Positions 46,201 through 58,330 of a stretch of 64,000 nt of DNA are shown piece after piece. Both the position numbers and the translations under genes were made by a program. Source of the stretch: Rapana venosa (Eukaryota; Mollusca; Gastropoda; Neogastropoda; Muricidae); the NCBI GenBank assembly GCA_028751875.1, contig CM054165.1:30117640-30181639 (forward strand), written 5' to 3'. Position 1 is the first letter of the stretch, and the number at the start of each line of letters is the position of its first letter. Below the pieces are notes generated by a model. The model was not told the origin of the DNA and ran no database searches. It was given only the letters and a program-made list of their open reading frames with translations.

Positions 46201-47012
46201 GATAAAAAACTAAAACTCAGAAGTCAATGCATAGGTAAACTAATACTCAAACAGACAGCCCACTAATTACTGTGTAGTGTAAAACCCAATAGCTTATTTT
46301 TAACACACACAAGAACATGCGCCAGGACACAAATTACCTCTCCACAACAACCACACATAATAACTTGCTCCTCAGCGGTTAGGCATACTGTTTGTGTTGT
46401 ATTGGCCTACATGCCACAATCTTGTGTAAACATCGTTGGCTAAGTATTGCACCCAACATGTTTGGAAGTTCACTCGCGCAAAAGAGGCGTGGCAAATTAT
46501 TGCGCCATTATATAGGATCTTTAATATTTATTTATTTTCACTCTTTCTATCTCCTTCAGGGGCAAGCCCCAGTGGGGAAGTGGGAATGCGGTAGACAGGG
46601 CAGGCAGGGTAGGCAGGCATAGTGGCAGGCATGGGGATCAAACCCCGTAGGGAATAGCAGTAGCTTACAGGTCCTATGTGTTGTGTGAAATGGCGTGTGG
46701 TGTGTGGAATGCGTGTGTCGGCATTCCAACGTCTGTGAATGACGGAATTCTTATCCGCTACCAAAGTCCGGTGCAGTGTCCTCCAAATTGCTCTCTTCTG
46801 ATAAACGGAGCCTGGTAGCGGAGTAGGTTTGCACTTTTTTTTCTTTTTTTTGAATAAAAATTTCAGCATAATCAGATACTAAAGAAGAAGTATTAGTTTA
46901 TTTTTTTGTATTTGGTATAATAGTTCTTGACAAGATATTGTTTAGCAAAAATTCCCATAATTTTATTTGTTTGCTCATTAGAAATAAATTAGTATTTACT
47001 TTACAGTTTAGT
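46201..47012. other. Unresolved segment with possible SINE (46540-46860)
   Basis: On the minus strand 'GGTTTGATCCC' (about 46635-46645) resembles a pol III box B, and GCAGG repeats lie beside it (46595-46635). No matching box A at normal spacing was found, so the SINE call is weak. The rest is AT-rich. Confidence 0.3.
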
Positions 47013-47173
47013 AGAGAGCTAGGGTAAAGGCTGAGTCAAGTAAACCGCCTTACGTTTTTATATAAAAACTATGCAAGTTTTGGTACGAGAGGCCGAAGCC
47101 GAATCGCCGACAAAAGTTGCCTGGTTTGGGATAAACCGTAAGGGGTGAGTTGATCGGCTTTTACCCTATCTCT
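47013..47173. mobile_element. Foldback element, second family member
   Basis: Ends read 'AGAGAGCTAGGGTAAAGGCT' and 'CGGCTTTTACCCTATCTCT'. The arms pair imperfectly over about 75 bp. It shares the terminal AGAGATAGG..AAAAGCCGA pattern and the internal 'GTTTTTATA' and 'GCAACTTTTG' words with the element at 29285-29467. It is inserted in Polinton-like element 1. TAG on both sides could be a TSD. Confidence 0.65.
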
Positions 47174-48924
47174 TAGCTATTGAAAGTAGGACAGATACGG
47201 GGGGAAGATCCAAATAGAAAAAAAAATAAGCTTTTGAGGTAGGTTTTTGGAAGGTTTAAAGTGAAGGTTTTTGGCGAAGTGGGGAAAGGGAGGCCCGTTC
47301 CATGTGGAAGCCAGAACGGAAAAAGAGCGTGGGCCAAAGGGTGGTAAAAAAAAATAAAAGAATTAAAAAAAAAATATATATATATGTTAATTAAAAACAT
47401 ATTATATGTTTTATTATGGGCCCCGGAGTGCACCTAGGATAAACCCCCCCAAAAAGAGGGAATAATTTAATAAGATTGTTAATGTTCTTCCCCCTCTTCC
47501 AATGGCCTTTGAGAGGTGGTTGGGTGTAGTATTTGACTAACGATACGCCAATTGTCCCGCCTGCAACACCTTTCGGCGCACATATCAAAAGCAGCAGGAA
47601 AGAAGAGGGGGGCCCCTGGCAATTTTTTAAAAGGGTCACTTCAGTGGGCCAAATTCAAGATTAATTCTTTTGCCCTTCTGGGGGTAAAAGGGATTACGAG
47701 ACAGGGACCCGAGGACAAGCACAATCCCAGTCATCACGAAAACAGGTCGCCGAACGGGAAACTGGAAAAAACCCAGGTACCACCCATGAAAGGACAAAAG
47801 TATTTAATTTTTTTACAAGCAAAAGTGAAGACAAAAAAACGCAGCATTAATGATAGTTATCTTTGTTAGAAATTTTGGGAAAAAAACAATATGATTCACC
47901 AAATAGCCAAAAATTAACACACAAAGCTGTCTCAAAATTAACAGCTTTGATAACATTTTTAAAAGAAACAAGAAAAAATTTTTGTGGTTTGAAATTTAAA
48001 AAAGTTTTCAGCTTGCGAAAATTTTTATACATATGAAATGAAGAAATGGCAAAGTACAGTATCATTTTGAAATTATTATAAAAGGGTATTCGTGATATAA
48101 TGGCATTCTTTCCTAAAACAAATGTTGGATTTTAAAATATCTTTTTTCCTGTGGGGCTATAAAAAAAAAGTCCTCTGAATTGAAGCTTTTGACAACCCAA
48201 AGAAGTTTGATTTTGACAGCTACATCGAATAGACAAGTTGTAGAATTGTTATTTTTGCCGTAGGAATTTTTTTTGTTTTCTTTAAAAGGAACATGCCATT
48301 TTTAAAGGGTAGTTCTCGATCCCAAAAAGCATGTAGAGAGAACTGATGATGAGGAAAAAGGATGGGAATTTCTCTTTTAGCGGCCACTTTGCCCGTAAAA
48401 ATGAAAAATACCAGAAAAAACCCCGCTTAATAACCCCAATCAATAAATACAGACAAAAAAATGCAGTGTGATTAATCTTTTTTAAAACAACACAAAATGA
48501 AAATTAAAAAAACAAGATATAATTAAACCATAAAAACAATACAAAAAGTAACCCTACACTCCACTCAACCCCTCCCTTTCCCCAAAAATATTTTTTGATT
48601 GCGTGTGTGTGTGGTGTGTGAGTTGGTGTGTGTGGTGTGATGTGTGGGGGGCAAACACGCCACACATATACTGCCATAACGCCGCACGCCAAACACAGCA
48701 ACCCCCTTTGGGTATTCCGTTTTTGCTATGGTCAAAACCCAAAAAGTAAAACAACATTGTATCCGGGAGTTGAGGAGAGGGGCATCACCATCACTACGAT
48801 CGAGAAACAACGAACCATGAGCAGGCTTTTTCGCTTGGTGTTGGGGTTTTCCCCTTAACAAGCTTTTGCATACCGAGGGGAAGCCAGGATGAATCTTGTC
48901 ACCCCCCCCTCCCCCCGGGGCAAC
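47174..48924. other. Unresolved, low-quality part of Polinton-like element 1
   Basis: Homopolymer-rich sequence with no consistent coding frame. GT/CA tracts lie at 48600-48660. Genes of the element may be buried here, but none can be supported. Confidence 0.4.
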
Positions 48925-49424
48925 NNNNNNNNNNNNNNNNNNNNNNNNNNNNNNNNNNNNNNNNNNNNNNNNNNNNNNNNNNNNNNNNNNNNNNNNNNNN
49001 NNNNNNNNNNNNNNNNNNNNNNNNNNNNNNNNNNNNNNNNNNNNNNNNNNNNNNNNNNNNNNNNNNNNNNNNNNNNNNNNNNNNNNNNNNNNNNNNNNNN
49101 NNNNNNNNNNNNNNNNNNNNNNNNNNNNNNNNNNNNNNNNNNNNNNNNNNNNNNNNNNNNNNNNNNNNNNNNNNNNNNNNNNNNNNNNNNNNNNNNNNNN
49201 NNNNNNNNNNNNNNNNNNNNNNNNNNNNNNNNNNNNNNNNNNNNNNNNNNNNNNNNNNNNNNNNNNNNNNNNNNNNNNNNNNNNNNNNNNNNNNNNNNNN
49301 NNNNNNNNNNNNNNNNNNNNNNNNNNNNNNNNNNNNNNNNNNNNNNNNNNNNNNNNNNNNNNNNNNNNNNNNNNNNNNNNNNNNNNNNNNNNNNNNNNNN
49401 NNNNNNNNNNNNNNNNNNNNNNNN
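48925..49424. other. Assembly gap (500 N)
   Basis: Exactly 500 N, flanked on the left by a C/G homopolymer run and on the right by a T run. Confidence 0.99.
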
Positions 49425-49627
49425 AAGTTTCTTTTTTTTTTAAGCCAAAGGGATCTTTTTAAACGTCTGTATGGATAAGGGATTGCCCCAAATGTTTGTT
49501 GCCCATCTTTTTTCTATAAGTAGCAAAATAAAAAAACAAAAATTTGAATAATTAAAAGACTTATATAGATAGGGATATGTGTTTACGCCAGCTGATGTAT
49601 GGGTGAAGCGGCGCATCTGTAGCACCC

Positions 49628-50767
49628 TTGCATTCAGTCAGAAGAGAATTATTAGAAAGCAGAGTTAAAGATTTTCACACAAGTTTGGGACAACCAACAC
49701 CTGAAGTACTATACCATACTGACTATGATATGGACCACAAAGACAATCTGTATGCTATAACTGACACAGGACAAAAGGTTTTATTAACAAAGAAAAATAA
49801 CCCCCATCAGTTTTTAGCAAAAAATACACTCAAGCAGAGACTAAGTGTTGCTATGCAGAGAAAACTTGGTATTAGTGATGCACTAACTACTAACAGACTG
49901 CCCACGCAAGCTGTTACACAACTACAAAATGCTGAACAAAACCTACCAACAAATATTGAAAGTCTACCACTTGAAGACCTAGCACAGTCGGCAAACACAA
50001 CAACTGAAACTATTCTAGAGTTGGAAACTAGCTTCACACAAGCAGACGAAGACACAGCACTGAAAACAATAAATGAACAACCCCTACCCATGCGAGAAAT
50101 AATGGGGCTCAATCAAGCACTACAGAGTATTAGAGGTGAACTGATAAATAATTTAGCAAAGCTAGGCGATTTAGACTCACACATAGAACTAGAAAAGAAG
50201 AAGCTAGCGGAGGCAGATGACACAAATCTTGACCAGGAAGTAAAAGAAAGAATCACACAGCATCTACAAAATCTGCAAGATGAACGCCAAGCAAGATTAG
50301 AGGTCTTAAACAATAACAGACAACAACTACAATTTCAGGTTAGCAGAATAAAAGAAACAATCCACCGCATTCTTTATGAAAACACAACACTAGTGGAAAG
50401 AATCCGTACACTGTTTCGCGAGCAAGGCATAACACTTGTCAGTATAATTACAGCATTGGGTTTCGCTATTAGCACACTTGTGTATGCGCTGACAGGAAGC
50501 ACACTACCACCACCACCACCACCACCACCTTCCGCACCCACAGGCACAGCCTGGGTTAGGAAACAACTCAGCCACTTAGCTGACCTATTAAAAAAATTAG
50601 CCTACAAAGTTGGCAACGCACTTCCTGGTATAATTGGTTCTGTTGTTAGCTGGCTATTATCAACAGCAGGTAAAGTTGTGGGATTTATGGCTGAACATTT
50701 GTGGGCGTTACTGGTTTTAGTTGTTGGTTTTCTTCTTTCTAAAATAAAGATAAGCAAGGCCGCTTAA
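49628..50767 (+). CDS. Conserved coiled-coil membrane protein of Polinton-like element
   Basis: A clean frame of 379 codons; the first codon is TTG and the first ATG is 49730 (345 aa). The frame is closed upstream by TGA at 49604. The N-terminal ~110 residues are mixed. Residues 160-255 are charged and heptad-rich, a likely coiled coil. A conserved-looking block, 'LVERIRTLFREQGITLVSII', leads into a first hydrophobic helix (about 268-290). Then come eight prolines and a second helical/amphipathic part, 'LPGIIGSVVSWLLSTAGKVV' and 'HLWALLVLVVGFLL' (about 328-370). I recognise this C-terminal pattern from hypothetical proteins next to F54H12.3-type integrases in invertebrate genomes. Function is unknown; a virion or membrane role is inference. 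Its 3' end overlaps the convergent gene at 50717 by 51 bp. Confidence 0.72.
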   Translation: MHSVRRELLESRVKDFHTSLGQPTPEVLYHTDYDMDHKDNLYAITDTGQKVLLTKKNNPHQFLAKNTLKQRLSVAMQRKLGISDALTTNRLPTQAVTQLQNAEQNLPTNIESLPLEDLAQSANTTTETILELETSFTQADEDTALKTINEQPLPMREIMGLNQALQSIRGELINNLAKLGDLDSHIELEKKKLAEADDTNLDQEVKERITQHLQNLQDERQARLEVLNNNRQQLQFQVSRIKETIHRILYENTTLVERIRTLFREQGITLVSIITALGFAISTLVYALTGSTLPPPPPPPPSAPTGTAWVRKQLSHLADLLKKLAYKVGNALPGIIGSVVSWLLSTAGKVVGFMAEHLWALLVLVVGFLLSKIKISKAA

Positions 50768-51100
50768 AACAAGTATACTTGTTAAAGCAGTTATTTCATC
50801 ATAGTGACTGTCTCTTACAAAGGGAATAATTATTTTTTTTGTTTGCTCTGAGGTGGTGGTAGTAGTTCTTTCCCTTGTTTCTTGTGTCGGACTTACTACT
50901 GAAACTGCTGCTGCTGCTGGTGTATTGTTTATACTTTCATTTTTTCCAAGCAGCACATAATCTCCAGCTATAATAATATTGTTTTTGTAGATTTTTTTGT
51001 CAATTGTTCCTATTTTTGTAACTGCATGTTTGGAAGGCGATATATAAACCATGTACCTATAGCAAAAGTCTACCTTAGACCGTGCATTAGTGAAGTACAT
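50717..51100 (-). CDS. 127-aa single-pass membrane protein of Polinton-like element
   Basis: ATG at 51100, TAA at 50717-50719. The N-terminal half includes 'YMVYISPSKHAVTKIGTIDK' and 'IIIAGDYVLLGKNE'. An Ala/Thr-rich linker follows, then a C-terminal TM helix, 'ITALTSILVLSGLAYLYF', ending in a basic KKK tail. The layout is that of a tail-anchored or type-I single-pass protein. It converges on and overlaps the 379-codon gene. The frame is undamaged, although the element's enzyme genes are broken. Function unknown. Confidence 0.65.
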   Translation of the reverse strand: MYFTNARSKVDFCYRYMVYISPSKHAVTKIGTIDKKIYKNNIIIAGDYVLLGKNESINNTPAAAAVSVVSPTQETRERTTTTTSEQTKKIIIPFVRDSHYDEITALTSILVLSGLAYLYFRKKKTNN

Positions 51101-51496
51101 CTTGATAATGTGATGCTTGATGTAAGGTCAACAGCGAGTTAATACTGTCTTCAAAATTAATTTGCTAGAAACTGCTTCTGTTCATCAAACCCAGTGCTCA
51201 CCAATAATACTTGATTTTGTCTAGTGCCTGGCGCTCCAAGCAAGCACCACACATAGGTCGAACAGAGTCATTAATCCTCTCTAATCTGTCTTGTTAACCT
51301 TCAAACTCTTATCAAGAATAAAAAGTCGTCCATGGCATACATGTGCATTTGCTTTATTGAACCAAGAACAACTCTTGCACCACGTGAGAAAGATGTATTT
51401 GGAGGCCACCAGTCATAGTTATACCTCCTGTGCACACCCCACAAATACAGAGTTTCCATGCCATGATTTTTGTCCTGTGCTTGTCTGTAATATAAT
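51101..51496. other. Right flank of Polinton-like element 1
   Basis: About 400 bp without recognisable features. The element's right end probably lies here, but no terminal inverted repeat was identified. Confidence 0.35.
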
Positions 51497-54250
51497 AATA
51501 ATAATAATAATAATAATAAATGGAATTTATATAGCGCTATATCTTGCAGAGACAAATCAAAGCGCTTGCACTCAACTATTTTACACAGTCATAAACCAGT
51601 GACAAGCAATAGTTCCATCAAGTCCAAATGTGCTCACACGCACACACCACACACACACACACTCAAGGTCACACACCCCTGCCAGGGCAATAGAAATCTT
51701 GGTTGTTGAAGGGCAGGGGAAAAAAACTTATGAGATGAGGCAGGAGAGGAAAATCTTAGGTTTGAAATAAATATGTCTGAGACTGGATTTAAAAGTGTTC
51801 AAAGAAGGCTTTTGGTGGAGGAGGAGGGGGGAGATAATTCAACATTAATGGACCAGAAATAGAGAGAAAGAGCGACGCGATGGAGGGATTGGTTGAATCT
51901 AGGTATTCGTAAGGACAAGGGATCTGCAGCAGAGCGGAGAGAACAAGAAGTAGTGCACAAGTGAAGACATTCACAGAGGTTAGGCGGGTGCTGTTTTGTG
52001 GAGGACATTTGTAACAGAGGGTACTGTTGATTCTTATCATTTACTTCTGCGGCACAGGCAGCCTGTGGAGAGTTTGCATGAGAGGGGTAATATGCTCAGA
52101 TTTTTTCTTTCTGGAGGATTAGACGAGCTGCAGAGTTTTTGTATACGTTGAAGGGATGTGGATAGATGATGCTGGCAGACCAGCTCAACAGAGAGTTGTT
52201 TTACAATAGTCCAGACGTGAAAGAATGGAAGACGCATCAAGTTTGGATGTTGCATTTTCTGTGGTCAGGTACTTTCGAATGGCACTAATACGCCGTAATT
52301 GATGTTGCACGCTGGAGGTCTGAGTGATGAATTTTTGCATAGAGAGTGTGTTGTCAATAATGTCCCCTAGTTACTTCACAGCAGTGGATAAAGGACTGAC
52401 TGCCATGCAACGTTGTATTGAAGCTTGTTGCGAGGGAAGAGCGTTTGTGTTTGGTCCCTACACGCATGGTTTCTGTTTTATCGGCATTTAGCTGTAATTT
52501 GTTATGTATCATCCAATTTTGGATATCTTGAAAGCAGTGGGCATATTTGTAAAGACAGAAGGCAGATTTTCAGGAGTGTTCGCTGCTTAGAATCTTGAGA
52601 GTCAATCGCATAAAAATGATGGTTGATCTGATGCGGTTTAATTATATGTGGACAGTTGGAGCAGTGTTGAGGGTGAAAAGAAACAGGGGCCCAGAACTGT
52701 CCCTGTGGTACTCCTCATTCCAATTCTTGCTGGTACTGCTGATTCTTGTTTAATGTGACTGTCTGGAATCGGTCAGTTAGGTATGAACTATACCTGGTAA
52801 GGGCCCTGTACCAGTAACACCAAATGTTTTTTTTGAAGATGGGAGGAGAAGAATTGAGTGGTCAATAGTGTCAAAGTCTGCAGATAAGTCGAGAGGTAAG
52901 AAGAGAGATTTTCCCTGAGTCAGAAACGAGTAGAAGTGTGTTTAAGGTATGGGCTAAGGGTAGTTTCAGTGTCTAGGGTTGGACGCGATAGGCAGACTGA
53001 AACGCTGAAGGAAACTCGGTGGAGAGAAGGTGGTTGTTGAGGCTGTTTTAGAAATTCTTTCCAAGGAACTTTAGAGAATAACGGTCTGTTGGAAAAACAG
53101 GTCTTAGTTCTTCAGAATGTTGGGGTCAGGTCATGCTTTTTGATTGAGGTTGTGACCTTATTGGCATTTTTAGAGCCTGAAGGAACATTTCCCAGAGACA
53201 AGAGAAAAGTTTATATATTCGTAATAGTGGGATAAGTTGTTGGCAGGCACTGTGCAAAAAGAGAAGCAGGTATGGGGTCAGATCAATGATTTATAGTCAT
53301 TCCTTTCAGAATTAGTTCGATTTTTCTCGCTTGCGGGATGAAAGGAAAGAGAGGGAGTGCCAGGAGTATTGGGGATCAGAAGTTGCAGCTGGAATGGAGT
53401 CTGATCCAAACTTGGAGCGAATGTTGCGGACTTTGTCAGAGATGGAAAGCAGAAATATAGAAGGAAGCTCAGAGTGGTTGTGAATAGGAAGGCAGAGGAC
53501 TAGCCTTCTCAGATCAAGAAGAAACTGGATGTGAGGGAACAAGAGAGATTTAATAGACGTGGCATCAAGAACATGAGAAGAAGTAGTCCTTTGTTTTTGA
53601 TGAACGAATTAAGTTTTAACTTTGTTGACTTTGTTTACGAAGAAGCTGTTTGTTTATTTCGGTTTTTGTTTTTCGCCATTGCGCTCTAGTTGGCGGCGTT
53701 TGCGTTTTGCGACCAGGATGTCAAATTTCCCAAAGAATTCCAATCCATTAAACCCCCTTGTAAAGTTAATTTTCCCAAATTTAAGCTACAATCCCTGAAA
53801 AAGAAGTCGGCCAAGCCCTTTGAAAGGGAGCTTAGCCTAATTGGGTATTCCCCATAGGACGGGAAGATTCTTATGGGGGTTACAAGGTAGAGCAGCGAGA
53901 AAATCCCCGCAGTTCCGGACCCGGGGTTGCCCGGGAAAATGTTGGGAACCCCGGGGGGCGGCAAAAAAATGGGAAAGGTAAGGTTTGAATTAGGCAGGGA
54001 TTAGGACCACAGGATAACACACAAAAATTACTTAAAACCTGACCAGGGTCGAAGATTGGGGTTAAAGGGTCCAGCAAACCCAAAACTATTAGGAAAAAGT
54101 TTTTTTCAAGCAATTTAACACCAGCTTCGCAGTGCTTTCCAAATTTTTGGGGGTTAAAGGCCTTTTAAAACTTTTACCGAAGCATCGACAAGTTTGGGTT
54201 TAAGAAAATTTTGGGAAAAACCCCAAAATTTTTTTTTAAAACATTTTAAA
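51497..54250 (-). mobile_element. L2/CR1-type LINE copy 3 (minus strand)
   Basis: The 3' end is the (TAA)n run at 51495-51520 next to 'TATATAGCGCTATATC' and 'CAAAGCGCTTG', the reverse of the tail at 25130-25246. CA repeats follow at 51640-51665. Minus-strand ORF2 traces include a VPQGQFWAP-like RT box (about 52685-52710), an LDLSAD.D box (about 52880), and 'ELPSIF' with 'DKVRNIRSKFGSD' (53390-53460). An 'AKRKRRQLER' linker at about 53685-53715 corresponds to 'RKRRQLEG' in copy 1. The 5' part beyond 53750 is smeared. It separates the two Polinton-like copies. Confidence 0.65.
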
Positions 54251-54479
54251 GAGATAAAGTAAACACAAAAAGAAGGTTCTTGACCTTTAACCCTTTCCCT
54301 TTACAACTTCCCTAAAGTTTTTCCTGATTTTTCCATAAAACCCGGCCCCCCTTTTTTTTGTCAATAAACTTTAAAATTTTCGGGCCAAAGGTATTATATT
54401 TCCACACGGAAAAACTTCTCCCCGGGGGTTTAAAACTAAATAAAAATCTAAAGAACTCTACAGACTTCTTCTTAGTATA

Positions 54480-55752
54480 AGGTCCAAAACGTCTTGCAGA
54501 AATGTTTGGTTTCAGGAACCTATTTAGAAAAATGGGTCCGGGGTTTGGGAAAAAATTTTTGGGATTACTTTTGATGAGGGGGACAAACCCTATGCGTGAA
54601 AGACCCATTGACTTGGCGTAAAACTCTTTGCTTTTTGTACACCTGCCTCATTTAAAACACAACACAAAACAATGGTGACGAAGGCTTTTTTTCCTCATCA
54701 CCCCCTTCTATTACTAAAAATCCTTCCACCCAGAGAGCAATGTACTGTGAAACACAGCACAATAGCTTTACTACCTTTTTAATTCAAAGAGCTAGAAAAG
54801 GCTTCCTGAACACCGTTAACAAAAAAGAAAAACTAAAAAGAACATGACGAAAAATTTACATATTACATTAGAAATAAAAAAATATAAAACTAAATAATAC
54901 ATAACCTGTCCCTGGTCCCGCAAAAAGGCCCCGAAACATCCAAATATTTGGCTTAAAGGATTTTGGTGATGTAAAGAGTTTTGGAAGGATGGGGGTTTGG
55001 TGAATTTAGCTTTTGAGTACACAAATGATGGATACTACAAGCCACACAATAGAAGAAGTAAAAAACCTCGGTTTCCTAAAATTAACATTTGCGTAATGTT
55101 GAAGCTGAAGCATTGCAGTTGATTTTACTTACAAAGAAACCCTATAAAAGCAATAAAATGGCACTTCAAACCAACATCAACCGGGAGATCAAGTTTTTAT
55201 TTATTAGTCCATACTCTCTTTGCACCTGAAGAACTTTTCCTAAAGCCTAAAACTGGACCAGTAACATAGCATTAGATATCAATCGCCAGCAAAAAAGAGT
55301 TGAGATAATAGCATTCAGAATAAGGCACGTTACTTGCTTCAATTTTAAAAACCAGTGATAAACCCTCAACCACAATTTCTCGATTCCTTTTCCATACTTT
55401 CCCTGGGATCAGTCACATTGGTGTTTGTTTGGTTGCAAGAGGGAAAAAAGCTCTTTTTTTCATGGATGGGTTACCTTTAACTAAAGACCCGACGTTGATG
55501 CCCTCAATTTGCTATTGCTATTTGGAACAGCCGTGGTGACAAAAGACATTTTAAGGGAACATTTCCAGTAATAAAGTCAACTTGCTTCTAGACCCACCAC
55601 AGCTGACACAATTAGCATCTCTCAATCTACACCACATTGACCTCGTTGCAGTCTATTACACAGATGTTGTACTGCCCGACAATCAATTACAAGACTTACT
55701 GAATGAATAGCAATAAAAATTACACACGTTTTTTTTTAAACAGTATAAGGTC
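54480..55752 (+). pseudogene. Unidentified Polinton-like gene, copy 2
   Basis: Inverted counterpart of 36880-38190. Traces such as 'SFSILSLGSVTLVFV' and the tail 'CACACGTTTTTTTTTAAACA' (55722-55741) align with it. Many stops. The region ends at the RTE insertion point. Confidence 0.45.
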
Positions 55753-56024
55753 AGAGACTCCCTCTGCTACTGGTAACCATGTAACCCAGTACCACCTGCC
55801 ACATGTGGGGAGTAAACCCAACCAAAAAATCCGACCTGGAGAGGGATGGGCTCCGCCAGGTTTGATTTGGCCAAGATACACAATGACAAAGACAGCCAGA
55901 ATCTCCATACCGGATCGGTTGTCGCCTGGGTTACCAAGGACCGCGCCTTCTGTTGCTCATCAGGACAGATGTCGAAAGTATGCTACTGATGTAAAACGCA
56001 GCAAAATTCGTTGCCAGAAACAAC

Positions 56025-56790
56025 ACCATCATTGGCACATGGAATGTACGGACACTTAGAGCTGCAGGCAAAGTGGAAGAACTGACACATGAAATGTCCA
56101 GATATCAATGGCACATCCTTGGGCTCTGCGAAGTCAGGTGGAAAAACATGGGAGAAACAACGACCCAGGAAGACCACAAATTATACTACAGTGGAAAACA
56201 GGATAAACATGAACACGGCGTGGGGTTTCTTGTTCACAAAGACACCGTGAACACCGTCATGAGCTGTCAGCCTGTGTCCAGCAGACTTATTACCATCCGC
56301 CTGAGACCAACCCCCTTTAACATAACTATAGTACAGGCATACGCCCCTACATCAGACTGCACAGATGAAGCCGTTAGAAGAATTTTATGACCAGCTACAA
56401 GAGGTTCTGAATCAAACACCCAAGAAAGACATCCTCGTTGTGCAAGGCGACTGGAACGCCAAGGTAGGAGAAGATGCATGGAAAGACTGGGAGGGCGTTT
56501 GTGGGCCACATTGTAATAACCAATCAAATGAAAGAGGCTTGAGACTCCTGGAGTTTGCCAGTAACAACCACCTCCAGCTAGTGAATACACTTGACCCACA
56601 CAAGAAATCCAGAAAATGGACATGGCATAGCCAAATGGAGAACACCACAACCAAATAGATTACATCATGGTGAAAAGACGGTTTCAGTCTAGCGTTAACA
56701 TCGCACAGACACGAAGTTTTCCAGGAGCAGACATAGGGAGTGATCATGATACTTGTGATGATGACTTCCGACTACGTCTAAAGAAAATCC
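56025..56790 (+). pseudogene. RTE endonuclease domain
   Basis: Starts with an 'IIGTWNVRTLRAAGKVEEL'-type box at about 56030-56085. 'ILGLCEVRWKN' follows at about 56113-56145 and 'KHEHGVGFLVHKDT' at about 56205-56245. Then come 'TIVQAYAP' (56328-56350), 'ILVVQGDWNAKVGE' with the D-x-N box (56430-56470), 'NERGLRLLEFASNN' and the 'IDYIMV' and GSDHDT boxes (to about 56750). All catalytic boxes are visible, but at least three frame changes interrupt them. Confidence 0.75.
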
Positions 56791-58330
56791 ACAAGCGGAA
56801 CAACATCAGGATCAAATTTGACCTCGAGAAGCTGAAGGACCCAGAGGTATTAGAAATTTTTCAAGCAAGGATAGGTGGAAAAGTTTGCAGCACTCACTGT
56901 GATAGACTCAGACATAGTTACACTGACGAATAGTTTCAATACAGCGGTGACTGAAACAGCAAAGAGCTTCTTGGCAAACGACCGACCAGTCAAAAAACCA
57001 TGGGTCACACCTAACATCCTACAACTATGCGTCAAGCGTAGAGAGTTGAAGAAAAGAAAAATGAAACAAAAGAAAGAGCAGAACAATATAGGGCAGCCCA
57101 ACAAAAGAATCAGGAAGTCCATGACGGAGGCAAAAGAGAAATGGATCGGTGAACAGTGCCAAGACATTGAAGAGAACATCAAGAAAAACAATAGCAAGAA
57201 AGCATATAGCTGGTGGAAAGACCTGATAGCACGAAACAGAGAAAAGGTTTAACAACCCAAGACAAAAATGGGAAGTGTCTCACTGACGACCAGGATATTC
57301 TGAACAGATGGACGGGAAATATGCCCCGCCCCTGTATAACTATAGAACCGCAGAACCAGAAGTCCTTAATGTACCCGAAAGCAAAGACACAGACAGTCAC
57401 CATTTCCTCCGAGAAGAAGTGGAAACAGCAGTCAGATCGCTGAAAAAAGGGGAAGGGCAGCAGGGGCTGACAACATTCCAGCTGAGTTGGTCCAAGCTGG
57501 AGGGGAAGCCATGATCAGGCCCTACTAAGAATCTGCAACAAGATCTGGCAGACAGGAAAATGGCCAACACCATGGACGCAGTCATCATCATCACCCTCCC
57601 CAAGAAAAAGGAAATCTACAACAATGCCATAATTACGGCACAATCAGCCTCATATGTCACCAAGCAGGTCATGCTCAGATAATATTGAATAGACTGAAGC
57701 CACAACAGAGACCATCATTGCTGAGAAAAGCAGGTTTCAGAGCAGGGGCGCACAACAGACAGAATATTCAACCTCAGAATACATGTAGCAGTACCTTCAA
57801 CATAACAAAAACCTTAACCACATATTATCGATTTTAAGAAGCCATTGACAGGGTGTGGCATGCAGCTTTTGGGCAAACCAAATTTTACAGCATAAAATGC
57901 AAATGATCAAGTCATCAAACAGCTGTACAGCGGGGCCCCCAGTGCAGTGAACAACAAACAACATTGGAGAATGGTTTCGAACAACAGTTGGAGTAAGGCA
58001 GCGTCTACTCTCACCCACTCTTTTCAACATCTTCCTTGAGAGAATCATGGCTGATGCACGGGAAAACTTCATGAAGGATCAGTCAGCATTGGTGGCAGAA
58101 CGAATCACAAACCTCCGCTTCGCAGATGACATTGAGGGAATAGCAGGATCAGAAAAGAGCTTGCCAGCCTAACAAAAAATTGGATAGGCCTCCAAAAACA
58201 TACGGATGGAAATCAGTGCAGAGAAGACCAACTGATGACAAATAACACCAACGGCATTAGCACTGATACAGGGTTAATGCCAGAAGCTGGAAACAGTTCA
58301 AAGCTTCAAGTACCTGGGAGCCATTGTATC
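56791..58330 (+). pseudogene. RTE linker and reverse transcriptase
   Basis: A Lys-rich linker, 'NRWTGNMPRP' at about 57303-57335, then RT pieces: a 'ALKKGEGQQG'-like start (about 57435), 'FRAGAQQTE'-like (about 57735), 'TTVGVRQRLLSPTLFNIFLE' in pieces (about 57975-58045) and the catalytic 'NLRFADD' (58110-58130). Several single-base shifts break it. Confidence 0.7.
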
